A DNA stretch of 64,000 nucleotides from Ectothiorhodospiraceae bacterium. Lineage in GTDB: Bacteria > Pseudomonadota > Gammaproteobacteria > Nitrococcales > Aquisalimonadaceae. Both the position numbers and the translations under genes were made by a program. The notes below the pieces were generated by a model. The model made no database searches. It saw nothing but the letters and a program-made list of their open reading frames with translations, and was not told the DNA's origin. The stretch covers positions 1-64,000 of the forward strand of contig JAFIFV010000043.1 of NCBI GenBank assembly GCA_020831845.1. Reading direction: 5' to 3'. Numbering within the stretch: position 1 is the stretch's first letter; each line of letters starts with the position of its first letter. This document shows, one piece after another, positions 18,115 to 27,235 of this stretch.

Positions 18115-18957
18115 TCAGCTATCGAACTCCACCGCTTTGCCGGCGATCCCCTCCCAGGCGTCGGCGTCGGTCTGCAGCGCCGTGATCTTCTCCCGCACCC
18201 GCTGGTAGGCGAAACTGCCCAGGGGCAGTCGCAGAGGCGGTTTCTCCGAGGTCACCGCCTGAATGATGACCTGGGCGGCCCGCGCCGGATCGCCGGTCTG
18301 GCGGCCGTCGCGTTGCGTGATTGCGGTGCGACTTGCGCCTGCGGTGTCCGCGTAGTCTTCGATGACCCTCTTCGCCATGCGCAACGAGCGGCCGGCGAAA
18401 TCGGTGCGGAAGGGGCCCGGCTCGATCAGCGTGACATGCATGCCCAGAGGCTGGAGTTCCGCCGACAGCGCCTCGGAGATGGCCTCCAGCGCGAACTTCG
18501 TGGCGGCGTAGAAGCCGTAGGCTCCGCGTGTGATCACGCCGGCGATGGACGAGACATTGACGATACGGCCGCTGCGGCGCGCGCGCATGGCCGGCAGCAG
18601 GGCGCGGGTCAGCTCCACGGTGCCGAAGAAATTGGTTTCGAACATGGGCCGGTATTCCTCCGGCTCCACCTCTTCCACCGCCCCCATGACGCCGAAACCG
18701 GCGTTGTTCACCAGGATGTCCACCTGGCCCAGCGCGGCTTCCGCAGCCTGCGCGAACGGCCGTATCTCATTCTGTCGGGTGAGATCGAGCGCCATGGGAA
18801 TAGCGCAATCCGGATAGGCCTCCGCCAGCTCCCGGAGCGACTCCTTGCTGCGCGCGGTGATGACCGCTCGATCCCCCTGCTCCAGCACCGTCCGGGCCAG
18901 CTCTCGTCCAAAGCCGCTGGAACAGCCTGTTATCAACCAGTTTCTCGCCTCGGTCAT
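18115..18957 (-). CDS. Short-chain dehydrogenase/reductase
   Basis: A 280-residue classical SDR. The cofactor motif is ITGCSSGFGREL, the structural motif is LVNNAGFGVMG, and the catalytic tetrad includes serine in NVSSIAGV and the YxxxK of YGFYAATKFALE. The arginine in ITARSKESL after the second strand suggests NADPH preference. Substrate unknown. It is 106 bases upstream of the DUF2235 gene on the same strand and divergent from the broken GST gene. Confidence 0.87.
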   Translation of the reverse strand: MTEARNWLITGCSSGFGRELARTVLEQGDRAVITARSKESLRELAEAYPDCAIPMALDLTRQNEIRPFAQAAEAALGQVDILVNNAGFGVMGAVEEVEPEEYRPMFETNFFGTVELTRALLPAMRARRSGRIVNVSSIAGVITRGAYGFYAATKFALEAISEALSAELQPLGMHVTLIEPGPFRTDFAGRSLRMAKRVIEDYADTAGASRTAITQRDGRQTGDPARAAQVIIQAVTSEKPPLRLPLGSFAYQRVREKITALQTDADAWEGIAGKAVEFDS

Positions 18958-19082
18958 CGGGTTTCTCCTCCGTCATGCATGCGTGAGCGTGCGGTTCTGT
19001 GAGCATTCATCCTACACCGTTCGCTTGCTATCGATGTCTTCCAGGGTTATTCGTTGATGAACATCACCGACGGGAGATTGCC

Positions 19083-19712
19083 GTGATCGATCTGTGGGCC
19101 TGGACAACTCCGAATGGCCGCAAGGTTTCCATACTGCTGGAGGAACTGGAACTGCCATACGAGGTGCATGCGGTGGACATCACCAATGGTGAGCAGCACG
19201 CACCGGAGTTTCTGAAAGTCAGTCCCAACAACAAGATTCCTGCCATTGTCGACCGGGAGACCGGCATGGCCCTGATGGAGTCGGGGGCCATCATGGTGTA
19301 TCTGGCGGAGAAGACAGGCCGTTTTCTGCCGGCGGCGGGAGAGCCCCGCTACCGCGTCATGTAATGGCTGATGTGGCAGATGGGCGGGGTGGGCCCGATG
19401 CTGGGGCAGGCGCATCATTTTCTGCATTTCAATGCCGGGAAGGCCTCCTACGCCGAGGAACGCTATGCCAACGAAGCCCGTCGCCTGTACGGCGTGCTGG
19501 ATCGGCGGCTCGCAGGCCGGGAATTTCTGGCCGGTGATTATTCCATTGCGGATATGGCCACCTGGCCATGGATTTCCCGCTTCGAATGGCAGCGTATAAA
19601 CCTCTCCGATTTCCCCAACGTGCGGCGCTGGTATACGGAATTGGCCGACAGGCCGGCCGTACAAAGGGGCTACCATGTGCCTCGGGCCGTGAACGAGATA
19701 CCGCTTCCCTGA
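19083..19712 (+). pseudogene. Nu-class glutathione S-transferase interrupted by a stop codon
   Basis: The reading frame from the GTG at 19083 (GGGAG upstream) runs through both GST domains: a thioredoxin-like N-terminal half with [20 protein letters not shown] and [11 protein letters not shown], and a helical half with GGVGPMLGQAHHF and DYSIADMATWPW. It matches the YfcG/YghU type over about 209 codons. A single TAA at 19362-19364 sits where the family has glutamine (Q in QWLMWQMGG). Everything else is intact and in frame, so either the gene was inactivated very recently, the stop is read through, or it is a base-calling error. Confidence 0.88.
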
Positions 19713-19941
19713 GAGTGGCGGGGCCGGGAGGCGTTGGCGGATTTTCCCGTTGATACCGCATGGCACCGATTCTTGTTGGGGGGGTGAATGCCTGCGTCGA
19801 AACGTGCAGACTGTCATGTAAGCACTGACGTATTCGCGTCGCCGGGTTCCATCTGAGAACGGGCGCCAGGGTTATGCGAACACCTCAGTGCTTGTCGAGG
19901 GTGGAATCAATCGCATGCACTAGAGAGAGGGAGGCTTCCTC

Positions 19942-21600
19942 GTGGAAAAGAACTCTCAAGACGGGCAGAGCGCTGACTATAGTGAGGGCGTACCGGCACC
20001 GGAAGGGGCCGTCAATCCGATAGATACCGATTACGTCATCGGGCAGGACAATTATACCGCCACACAATTCGGTATTCGGCTGGATATCCATGGAATGGTG
20101 TTCCTTATTTCGGCGGCGGTGACGATATTTTTCGTCATTATTACCCTCGCCCTGCAGTCCGAAGTAGAGCCGCTATTCGAAGGGCTGAGGGGCTGGTTGA
20201 CCGGTAACCTCTCCTGGTTTTTCCTGCTGGCAGGCAACATTTTCGTGTTGCTCTGCGTGGGTCTGATCTTCTCCCCATTGGGAAGGATACGCATCGGCGG
20301 CACCGAGGCGAGTCCGGACTTTTCCTATACCGGCTGGTTTGCCATGCTGTTTGCCGCCGGCATGGGGATAGGCCTCATGTTCTATGGCGTGTCCGAGCCC
20401 ATGTCGCACTTCGGCGCTGCGGTGGGCGGCGTGGACGTCGAGAATGGCGCCCGCGTCGACTGGGCTCCGCTGGGCGCCGCCGCCGGGGACGCGGAGGCCG
20501 CGGCCCGGCTAGGCATGGCGGCCACCATCTTCCATTGGGGCCTGCATCCCTGGGCGATCTACGCGGTGGTGGCGCTGGCCCTGGCCCTGTTCTCCTTCAA
20601 CAAGGGGTTGCCGCTGACGGTGCGTTCCATCTTCTACCCGCTGCTGGGCGAGCGGGTCTGGGGCTGGCCGGGGCATATCATCGACATGCTGGCGGTGTTC
20701 GCCACGCTGTTCGGCCTCGCAACCTCACTGGGCATAGGGGCGACGCAGGCCTCCGCCGGGATCAGCCATCTGTTCGGGGTGCCGGAAGGCAACGTCACCA
20801 TGGTGCTGCTGATCGTGGCCATTACCGCCGTCGCGATCGTCTCCATACTGGCTGGCGTCGACCGCGGCGTGCGGCGTCTGTCGGAAATCAACATGGTGCT
20901 GGCCTTGTTGCTGCTGCTGTTTGTCATCGTGGTGGGGCCGACCTTGCTGATCCTCACCGGGTTCTTCCAGAACCTGTGGGCGTATGCGGTACATCTGCCG
21001 GCGCTGTCCAACCCGTTCGGCCGCGAGGACGCCAACTTCAGTCAGGGGTGGACGGCGTTCTACTGGGCCTGGTGGATCAGTTGGTCGCCGTTCGTCGGTA
21101 TGTTCATCGCCCGTGTAAGCCGCGGCCGCACGGTGCGGGAGTTCCTGATAGCCGTTCTGCTCGTGCCTTCCATGGTCTCGGTGCTGTGGATGACCGCGTT
21201 CGGTGGTACCGGCATCGACCAGTACGTAAGCCATGGCTTCGAAGGCGTCCGGGAAGCAGCGCTGGAGCTGCAGCTCTTCGTCATGCTGGGTGAGCTGCCG
21301 CTGACTGCCATTACCTCGTTCATTGGCATCGTGCTGGTGGTGGTGTTCTTCATCACCTCGTCGGATTCCGGTTCGCTGGTCATTGATACCATCACCGCCG
21401 GCGGCAAGGTGGATGCACCGAAGCCGCAACGGGTGTTCTGGGCCATCATCGAGGGCGTGATCGCCATCGCCCTGCTGATTGGAGGCGGACTGGCGGCCTT
21501 GCAGGCGATGGCGGTGTCCACCGGCTTGCCGTTCACGCTGGTGCTGCTCGTCGGCTGCTACGCGATCATCAAGGGCTTGATGAGCGAGCCGCGCACCTGA
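19942..21600 (+). CDS. BCCT-family betaine/choline/carnitine transporter
   Basis: A 552-residue inner-membrane secondary transporter with about twelve helices. The family glycine motif is AAGMGIGLMFYGVSEPMSH, and the signature tryptophan segment is WAWWISWSPFVGMFIARVS. BCCT carriers import quaternary ammonium osmolytes such as glycine betaine, choline or carnitine, with sodium or proton coupling, and are common in halophiles. It starts at a GTG with GGGAGG upstream and lacks the long cytoplasmic C-terminal tail some members use for osmosensing. No betaine-synthesis genes adjoin. The 229-base leader upstream carries no assigned promoter. Confidence 0.93.
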   Translation: MEKNSQDGQSADYSEGVPAPEGAVNPIDTDYVIGQDNYTATQFGIRLDIHGMVFLISAAVTIFFVIITLALQSEVEPLFEGLRGWLTGNLSWFFLLAGNIFVLLCVGLIFSPLGRIRIGGTEASPDFSYTGWFAMLFAAGMGIGLMFYGVSEPMSHFGAAVGGVDVENGARVDWAPLGAAAGDAEAAARLGMAATIFHWGLHPWAIYAVVALALALFSFNKGLPLTVRSIFYPLLGERVWGWPGHIIDMLAVFATLFGLATSLGIGATQASAGISHLFGVPEGNVTMVLLIVAITAVAIVSILAGVDRGVRRLSEINMVLALLLLLFVIVVGPTLLILTGFFQNLWAYAVHLPALSNPFGREDANFSQGWTAFYWAWWISWSPFVGMFIARVSRGRTVREFLIAVLLVPSMVSVLWMTAFGGTGIDQYVSHGFEGVREAALELQLFVMLGELPLTAITSFIGIVLVVVFFITSSDSGSLVIDTITAGGKVDAPKPQRVFWAIIEGVIAIALLIGGGLAALQAMAVSTGLPFTLVLLVGCYAIIKGLMSEPRT

Positions 21601-21620
21601 TTGCGGCTCGGTTGGCATTG

Positions 21621-21650
21621 AACGGGCGGCCAAGCCGGGGCGCCCGTTTT
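21621..21650. terminator. Intrinsic terminator after the BCCT gene
   Basis: AACGGGCG pairs with CGCCCGTT around a 12-base loop, with TTTT at the end of the stem on the plus strand. It lies 20 bases after the transporter stop and just before the end of the convergent exonuclease gene. Confidence 0.75.
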
Positions 21651-21654
21651 CGTG

Positions 21655-22377
21655 TCAGTACCAGAGGTCGCCGACCGGGGTCTGTGGATTGTAACGGTAC
21701 GCAATCTGCGCCTGCAGCAGCTCGGCGGTGGCCAGCGCGTCGATGACTGCATGATGCGGCTGGTAGCCGGGCAGTCCGTAACGCAGGCGGCTGCCATGCA
21801 GGCGAATCGATGTTGGCTGGCGTCCCAGCAGCGCCTTGAAGCGCGCCCAGCGGGACTGCCGGTGCACCTGGGCTTCCAGCTCCATCGTGTCGATCAGCGG
21901 GAACAGCAACTCCTCCTCCAGCCGGCTCTTTACGGCGGCGTTGAGGAAAGGGCGCTCGATATTCCGGTAGTGCACCACCGGCAAACGGCCTGCCATGGCG
22001 TCCAGCAGTTCTCCCAGGATGGCGTCAAGGTCCGGTGCTTCCGCCAAAGCGGAGTGAGTGATGTGGTGCAGCGTCACCGACCGCGCGTTCAGCGGACGGG
22101 GTGGACGCACAAGCCAGTACCGATGGCAGGAGAGCTGGATTCGATTCAGCGTGAACGGCACAACGCCGATGCTGACGATGGCGTGGCGACTTTCGTCCAG
22201 CCCGGTGGTTTCCATGTCCAGACCGATCAGTGGCGCCGCGCTGATAGGTGTTTCCGGCGCCAGCCTCCAGCTACCGTAGTAGTGTCGCAGTCGCTTGTCC
22301 CTGGCTGTTTCGGCCCTGCTCGCCATGTAGTCCGCCCATCCCGGGCGCTTCTCCTTTATTGCGCGGGGAATCAGCAT
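21655..22377 (-). CDS. DnaQ-like 3'-5' exonuclease
   Basis: A 240-residue DEDDh exonuclease. Exo I is GLDMETTGLD and exo III is HHAVIDALATAELL with the catalytic histidine and aspartate; the middle exo II segment is around HYRNIERPFLNA, where the usual asparagine-aspartate pair is altered. Such proteins next to DUF294/CBS proteins are a recurrent pair in gammaproteobacteria. The ATG at 22377 is 10 bases after the stop of that neighbour, so co-translation is likely. A role in degrading nucleic acid or signalling nucleotides is presumed. Confidence 0.85.
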   Translation of the reverse strand: MLIPRAIKEKRPGWADYMASRAETARDKRLRHYYGSWRLAPETPISAAPLIGLDMETTGLDESRHAIVSIGVVPFTLNRIQLSCHRYWLVRPPRPLNARSVTLHHITHSALAEAPDLDAILGELLDAMAGRLPVVHYRNIERPFLNAAVKSRLEEELLFPLIDTMELEAQVHRQSRWARFKALLGRQPTSIRLHGSRLRYGLPGYQPHHAVIDALATAELLQAQIAYRYNPQTPVGDLWY

Positions 22378-22387
22378 GGAGTGGGCG

Positions 22388-24280
22388 TCAGGGCATCGGG
22401 TAGCGGAAGCGCAGGAATTTCTGGGCGTCGCTGAGCACCTGGAATGCGTCCTTGAGGTTGTGGCGCTCCGCATCCGAGATGTCTTCGGGATTGATGCTGT
22501 TATCCGGTTCCTTTTCCTGCTGCAGATTGATCACCTGGTGCCGGATGCGCACCATGGACAGGAACTCCAGGGCGTAACGCAGCCGCTCGCCCACGCCGTC
22601 CGGAAGCAACTGGGTCTCGGCGATGTCGTTCAGCCGCTCGAAGGAATTCTGGGATCGCGAGGCGCAGGCCAGCGCATGCACGCGAATCAGGTCCACCAGC
22701 GGGGCGGTGCCGCGGCGTTTGGCATTGATGGTGTTGTTCTGCTTGCCGTCCTTTTCCATCACGAAATTGCGGAAGAAGCCGATGGGCGGCGTGCGGTTCA
22801 GCGCGTTGCGCGCCATGGCGGCCAGGAACAGTGGACTCGCCGCTCCTCTCTCGGCCAACAGATCCTGCAATTGCTCGGCGAATGTTTCCTCGCCATGCAC
22901 GCTGTCGAGATCGAAGAAGATGGAGCTGTGCAGCAGATGCTTAGGGTCCGGGTGGCCGATCCAGTCGCTGAAATACTGTTTCCAGACCTTCAGCGGCTGC
23001 CGCCACTTGGCATTGGTGGCCATGATGCCACCGGTGCAGTAGCTGTACCCGCAGGCAGCCAGGCCGTCACTGACGATCTTGCCCATGGCGGCGAAGTAGG
23101 CGTCGTGTTGCGCCGGGTCGAAGCTGTCGTCCAGAACCAGAGCATTATCCTGATCGGTGACAATGGTCTGCTCGTTGCGAGCCATGGAGCCCAGCGCGAT
23201 GAAGCAATAGGGCACCGGCGGCGGTCCCAGCTCCTGTTCGGCGAGTTCCAGCAGCCGGTGTGAGAAGCTGCGGCCGATGGTGGACAGGGATGTCCCGATC
23301 ACCTGTGAACTGGCGCCTTCCTGCACCATCCGTATAAAGGTGGCGCGAACGTCCGGCAGGAGTTGGGTCAGACCCTTTACGCTGCTCTGGTTGAAGATGC
23401 TGTTGCCCAGGTACAGGCTGCTGTTGGTCTGCACGCGGATGATGTCCGAGAGGTGCAGCATGCCCGCTATCCGCCGCCGGTGCAGCACCGGCAGGTGGTG
23501 CACGTTGTTGCGCAGCATGGTGAGCATGGCTTCCTGGGCCGTCTGGTCCGACTGGATGTAAATAAGCCGGTCGTCCACCACGTCGCGGACCGGCGTATCG
23601 GCCGGCAGGCCTTTGGCAACAATATGCTCACGGAAATCGTTGTCGGTAATGACGCCGAGCAGTTCCCACTGCTGGTTACGGTCATCCGTCACGGCCCGCC
23701 GCGGGTTGTCGCCGGGTGTGGTGAGCACGATGACCGAGGAGGCGTTTTCCTCGGTAATGCGTCGGGCGGCTTCCTGCACGGTGGCGGAATCTTCCACCGT
23801 TACCGGGGCGCTGCCTAGTAGTCTGCGCACGCGGATGGTCATCAGGCTGGCGTCGCTGGCCTGCTTCTCCACTGTGGATTGCAGGCGCGGACGCTCCAGC
23901 TCCACGAAATCGGCGAACTGCTCGTCCGCCTCGCAGAGTTGCTGGAACATGGCTTCCGGGATGAAGTAGAGCAGCGTGTCCTCGATGGCCTTGGCGGGAA
24001 AATGCACGCGCTGATTTCGCAGCAGGCTGAAGTGGCCGAAGATGTCGCCCTCCCCCAGCCGGTTGTACAGTGCGCCGTTGCGTCGGTGGATGTCCACCGC
24101 GCCACTGCGGATGTAGTGCAGGTCCGTGATCGGTTCCCCCAACTGGACAATCTCGCTGCCGGCCTTGAAATAGGCCGTGTCCACGCTGGCGGCCACCGCG
24201 TCCAGCAATTCGTCGGACAGCGCCTCGAACGGCGGGAACCGCGCCATGTGCTGCCGAACTTCCAGTGCTTCCGCATCCAC
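22388..24280 (-). CDS. Cyclic-nucleotide/CBS/DUF294 nucleotidyltransferase-like protein
   Basis: About 630 residues from a GTG at 24280 (ATG 24247 is an alternative). Domain order is a cNMP-binding domain (about 20-140; DIFGHFSLLRNQ), two CBS motifs (about 160-290), a DUF294 nucleotidyltransferase-like domain with ALGSMARNEQTIVTDQDNAL, where the GS and DQD residues of the polymerase-beta fold are visible, and a helical DUF294 C-terminal domain. Cytoplasmic signalling by adenylate-type ligands is inferred from the domains. It precedes the exonuclease gene by 10 bases. The frame stays open far upstream, but that part overlaps another gene and is not coding. Confidence 0.87.
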   Translation of the reverse strand: MDAEALEVRQHMARFPPFEALSDELLDAVAASVDTAYFKAGSEIVQLGEPITDLHYIRSGAVDIHRRNGALYNRLGEGDIFGHFSLLRNQRVHFPAKAIEDTLLYFIPEAMFQQLCEADEQFADFVELERPRLQSTVEKQASDASLMTIRVRRLLGSAPVTVEDSATVQEAARRITEENASSVIVLTTPGDNPRRAVTDDRNQQWELLGVITDNDFREHIVAKGLPADTPVRDVVDDRLIYIQSDQTAQEAMLTMLRNNVHHLPVLHRRRIAGMLHLSDIIRVQTNSSLYLGNSIFNQSSVKGLTQLLPDVRATFIRMVQEGASSQVIGTSLSTIGRSFSHRLLELAEQELGPPPVPYCFIALGSMARNEQTIVTDQDNALVLDDSFDPAQHDAYFAAMGKIVSDGLAACGYSYCTGGIMATNAKWRQPLKVWKQYFSDWIGHPDPKHLLHSSIFFDLDSVHGEETFAEQLQDLLAERGAASPLFLAAMARNALNRTPPIGFFRNFVMEKDGKQNNTINAKRRGTAPLVDLIRVHALACASRSQNSFERLNDIAETQLLPDGVGERLRYALEFLSMVRIRHQVINLQQEKEPDNSINPEDISDAERHNLKDAFQVLSDAQKFLRFRYPMP

Positions 24281-24378
24281 GCCGCTTGCCCGGCCTCTGC
24301 CGCATGTCCTCAGATGCCAGTCTGGTACGCGGGGTGCCGCCTGTAAAGGCGACACCGGTGGAAGGGGCAGTGCGGGGT

Positions 24379-24777
24379 TCAGGCGCTGCTGGTGGGCTGC
24401 GGGCTGCGGGTGTCGGTGGTGAGCAGCAGGGCCACCATCAGCAGGAGGCCCAGCAGGACCACCACCGAGGCGACGCCCAGCACGGGCCCCAGCAGGGCTT
24501 CCGGTGCAAGCCGTCCGTAGAGCAGGAACAGCCCCATCACCAGCACCACCGTTCCGGCATGGTGAATGAAGAACTGCAGCGTGGCGAGCAGCTTGCGGGC
24601 GTTCGGTAGCCAGAGCCTGTAGCTGACCCCATAGATGAAGGATGTCACGAAACCAAGGAGTAGCAGATGCGCGTGCGTCACCAGTTGTCCGTGATTCTTG
24701 GATGCCGCCATGTAGATGCCCAGAATGACACCCAGCAGCGCGTAAGCGAAAGCCATGAGTACATGTTTCTTGTCCAT
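24379..24777 (-). CDS. Four-helix membrane protein with conserved histidines
   Basis: A 132-residue protein with four hydrophobic segments (about 7-25, 36-55, 66-88 and 94-120). Histidines in VTHAHLLLLGFV and FFIHHAG are placed like the haem-ligand region of heme-copper oxidase subunit I or NnrS-type proteins, so it may bind haem or copper; that is inference. I recall relatives annotated only as hypothetical or, misleadingly, as TonB-dependent receptors. It is followed by the DUF294 gene on the same strand. Confidence 0.68.
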   Translation of the reverse strand: MDKKHVLMAFAYALLGVILGIYMAASKNHGQLVTHAHLLLLGFVTSFIYGVSYRLWLPNARKLLATLQFFIHHAGTVVLVMGLFLLYGRLAPEALLGPVLGVASVVVLLGLLLMVALLLTTDTRSPQPTSSA

Positions 24778-24897
24778 TGCCTGTCCCCGATGGAAACGGG
24801 GCTCCGGGCCCCGCGGAAGCAGTATAATTCCGCTGCCATCTGAGGGCTTTAGAACTTGTTGACTCTCTTGCGACGGCTCTTATAGCTGGACGGGATG

Positions 24898-25428
24898 CTA
24901 ACGGCGTGACGTCCGCTCCCACTGCCGGGCCCGCGTGACCACGCCGTCGCGGAAATGCACCGTGGCTGGTCCGGCGAGTCGGCCCCGCCCGCGGTTCCGG
25001 TAGTGCCAGGTTTCCGTCTCGCCGCCGGAATCGGTGCTGCGGTTGATACTGTGTGGCCTGCCCCAGGCGCGCTCGACGTCCCGCGGGCCCATGCCGGCAA
25101 TGACGTTGCCCCTGGCTGCCTGCTGACGGATGCGGTTCTCCAGCTCCCGTTGTGCGCTGGCCTCGGCTTGCTGTTGCTGTGCCCGTGCCTGCCTGGCGCG
25201 GATGGCATCACTGGGTGTGTTGGTGGCGTCGGGAGATGGACGATAGCGAGGAGGCTGCAAGGGGCTTGTCTGCTGGATCTCGACAAGCTCCGCGTTCTCG
25301 CCGCAGGCTTCGTCGGAAAAAAGGACGCCACCAGCGCCGTCGTCACAGCGATAGATCTGCGCATGGCCCGGGAAGGCAAGACAAAGCGCCGCAAGCGTTG
25401 CGGACGCGGGGATCAGGCGACGGTGCAC
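24898..25428 (-). CDS. DUF4124 domain-containing exported protein
   Basis: A 176-residue protein with signal peptide (LIPASATLAALCLAFPGHAQ) followed by the DUF4124 motif IYRCDDGAGGVLFSDEACG, whose two cysteines probably form a disulfide, then a glutamine-rich helical linker and a C-terminal segment with VERAWGRPHSINRS resembling SmpA/OmlA-like repeats. I chose the GTG at 25428 because AAGGAG lies seven bases upstream and this gives a clean signal peptide; upstream ATGs would add a charged leader. Periplasmic, function unknown. Confidence 0.8.
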   Translation of the reverse strand: MHRRLIPASATLAALCLAFPGHAQIYRCDDGAGGVLFSDEACGENAELVEIQQTSPLQPPRYRPSPDATNTPSDAIRARQARAQQQQAEASAQRELENRIRQQAARGNVIAGMGPRDVERAWGRPHSINRSTDSGGETETWHYRNRGRGRLAGPATVHFRDGVVTRARQWERTSRR

Positions 25429-25667
25429 GGCTTCGCTCCTTGAAACAGTGCCCGCACGCCGCATACGGCTGACTTCCCTGTCACAGGTGCATCGCCTTCC
25501 TGGCAACGGCGGGCTAAACGAAAAGTAGTCTATGGGCGGCCGGTGGTCAATTCAGCGCTCCCCCAATAGTCGTTTTCGGCCCCAGACTCTAGCATAGAAC
25601 GGCAGGCGATGATCCGGCGAACCCCCGGAGTAATGCGCTTCTCAGCGAGGGACGGCCCGCGAAACAT

Positions 25668-26234
25668 TCAGAACAGCAGGCTGAGTCCCACATAGGCGAC
25701 GCCGATACGCTGGTCCGCCGTGGAGGTGTTGCCGTCGCCATCGACAATGCGCGGGCGCATCGCGTAACCGTCGGCTCCCGCTCGGACCAGCATCTGAGTC
25801 GTCAGATGGTATTGTGCCCCTGCCCCCACGGTGCCGATCGGTTTGGCGTTGGTGTCGCGGCGATCACGGTCGCGCACCCAGCCCACGCCGGTGCCGGCAC
25901 GGGCATAGAATTCGAAACGGCGGGTCACCGGCAGGTAGAGAACCCCGGACAGGGTGGCGGCGGAATAGTCGAAGCGGTTGTCGTCGCCGGTGCTGTAGCT
26001 GCCCAGGCCCTGTATGCTGCCTTCCAGTCCCAGCCAGCGGTTGGCGCGGTAGCCGCCGTGGATGCGTAGCGATCCGCTGGTGTCGTCCACCGCGCCGGTA
26101 AAGGCATCGTCATCCTCCACCAGTTCCGTGCCGAGCAGATCGACACCCCAATGGGCATAAGGCGCGTGGGCGTGGCCTGCCATCGGCAGCGCGAGCAGCG
26201 CAGCGACCGTCACTACTGCGGGGAGGAGGTTCAT
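25668..26234 (-). CDS. Outer-membrane beta-barrel protein
   Basis: A 188-residue protein with a signal peptide ending near GHAHA, followed by alternating strands (SLRIHGGYRANRWLGLEGS, FEFYARAGTGVGWV) and a C-terminal strand VAYVGLSLLF ending in phenylalanine. The GWVRDRDRRD loop and overall size fit an eight-stranded barrel. AGGGAGA precedes the ATG at 26234. It starts 11 bases after the sterol desaturase-like gene on the same strand, so it belongs to that transcription unit; a link to lipid chemistry is possible but unproven. Confidence 0.78.
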   Translation of the reverse strand: MNLLPAVVTVAALLALPMAGHAHAPYAHWGVDLLGTELVEDDDAFTGAVDDTSGSLRIHGGYRANRWLGLEGSIQGLGSYSTGDDNRFDYSAATLSGVLYLPVTRRFEFYARAGTGVGWVRDRDRRDTNAKPIGTVGAGAQYHLTTQMLVRAGADGYAMRPRIVDGDGNTSTADQRIGVAYVGLSLLF

Positions 26235-26245
26235 CTCGGTTCTCC

Positions 26246-27166
26246 CTAACGGATTCGGTCCTGCAAGTTCGACTGCGGCAAGGCGACCCCGGTTCCCTGG
26301 TCCTCCGGCCGTCGCCACTCCGGCGGTCGCCACAGGTGCGCCAGCCGGAGGCGTAACGGCCCGGGCCTGGCCGCGTCGCGCAGCATGTCGCGCCATTCGT
26401 GGAAAATGGTGGCGAGCGGGTTGTGAGTCTGTATCTGCCGGCGAATACCGTAGTCCGGCGGGTCGTCGGCGGTTTCCTCCACGAAGGTCCCGAACAGCCG
26501 GTCCCAGATGATCAGCACCCCTCCGTAGTTGCGGTCGATGTAGCGGGGATTTCGGGCATGGTGGGCGCGATGGTGGGAGGGTGTGTTGAACACCCATTCC
26601 AACGGCCCCAGCTTGCCCACCGCCTGGGTGTGGACAAAGAACTGGTAGGCCAGGTTGATCGAAACCACCAGCAGGATGTGATGCGGATGAAACCCCACCA
26701 GTGCCAGCGGCAGCCAGAATACCCACATCCCTGCCACCGGGTACATCAGGCTCTGGCGGAAGGCCGTGGACAGGTTCAATCGCTCCGAGGAATGGTGCAC
26801 CACGTGGGCGGCCCACAGCCAACGGATGCGGTGGCTGGCACGGTGGAACCAGTAGTAGAGGAAGTCCTGACCCAGAAACAGCAGGAAGGCCGACAGCAGG
26901 GTGATGGGTATTTCTCCGGCACTGAAGGAATACAACCAGAAATAGATGCCGATGACCGCCGACCAGGCCAGCGCGTCCACGGCCTGGTGGCTCAACGCCA
27001 GCGCCGCGTTGTTCATCATGTCAGGCAGGCTGTAGACATCCTGTTTGCGGCGCCATGCGGCCCAGGCTTCCCAGCCGATGAACAGCAGGAACAGCGGCCC
27101 CAGCGCCAGCAGCAACAGTGCTTCCGGCCCAAGGCCGGGCAATGGGTTCTGCAGATAGTCCCACAT
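26246..27166 (-). CDS. Sterol desaturase/fatty-acid hydroxylase family protein
   Basis: A 306-residue integral membrane di-iron oxygenase. Its histidine clusters are HRASHR, HVVHHSSE and HHRAHH, with several hydrophobic helices between, as in the fatty acid hydroxylase superfamily. It likely hydroxylates or desaturates a membrane lipid or hopanoid/sterol-like substrate. The ATG at 27166 has GGGAG 12 bases upstream; a TTG seven codons earlier is an alternative. Its leader contains a solo copy of the inverted-repeat end described at 27194. Confidence 0.87.
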   Translation of the reverse strand: MWDYLQNPLPGLGPEALLLLALGPLFLLFIGWEAWAAWRRKQDVYSLPDMMNNAALALSHQAVDALAWSAVIGIYFWLYSFSAGEIPITLLSAFLLFLGQDFLYYWFHRASHRIRWLWAAHVVHHSSERLNLSTAFRQSLMYPVAGMWVFWLPLALVGFHPHHILLVVSINLAYQFFVHTQAVGKLGPLEWVFNTPSHHRAHHARNPRYIDRNYGGVLIIWDRLFGTFVEETADDPPDYGIRRQIQTHNPLATIFHEWRDMLRDAARPGPLRLRLAHLWRPPEWRRPEDQGTGVALPQSNLQDRIR

Positions 27167-27193
27167 CGAGGATGCTTGCTCCCGCAACCTTCC

Positions 27194-27225
27194 TTAAGGA
27201 AGCTCTGAAGTATTCACGCCGCCGC
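27194..27225 (+). repeat. Solo copy of the MITE-like terminal repeat
   Basis: TTAAGGAAGCTCTGAAGTAT followed by TCACGCCGCCGC is nearly identical to both ends of the element at 37832-38103. It lies between the stop of the enoyl-CoA hydratase gene and the start of the desaturase gene. CTTCCTTAAGGAAG at its outer edge is itself a 14-base palindrome. It is most simply a remnant after loss of the rest of an element. Confidence 0.7.
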
Positions 27226-27235
27226 TTGGCCTGGC

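Noticed and set aside
19761..19775. Possible sigma-54 promoter upstream of the BCCT gene (TGGCACCGATTCTTG)
   Set aside because: The TGGCAC part is perfect, but the TTG block is one base too far and the invariant GC at -12 is missing.
24281..24922. Upstream extension of the DUF294 reading frame to 844 codons
   Set aside because: The extension overlaps the four-helix membrane protein gene on the same strand in another frame, and the family N terminus starts near 24280.
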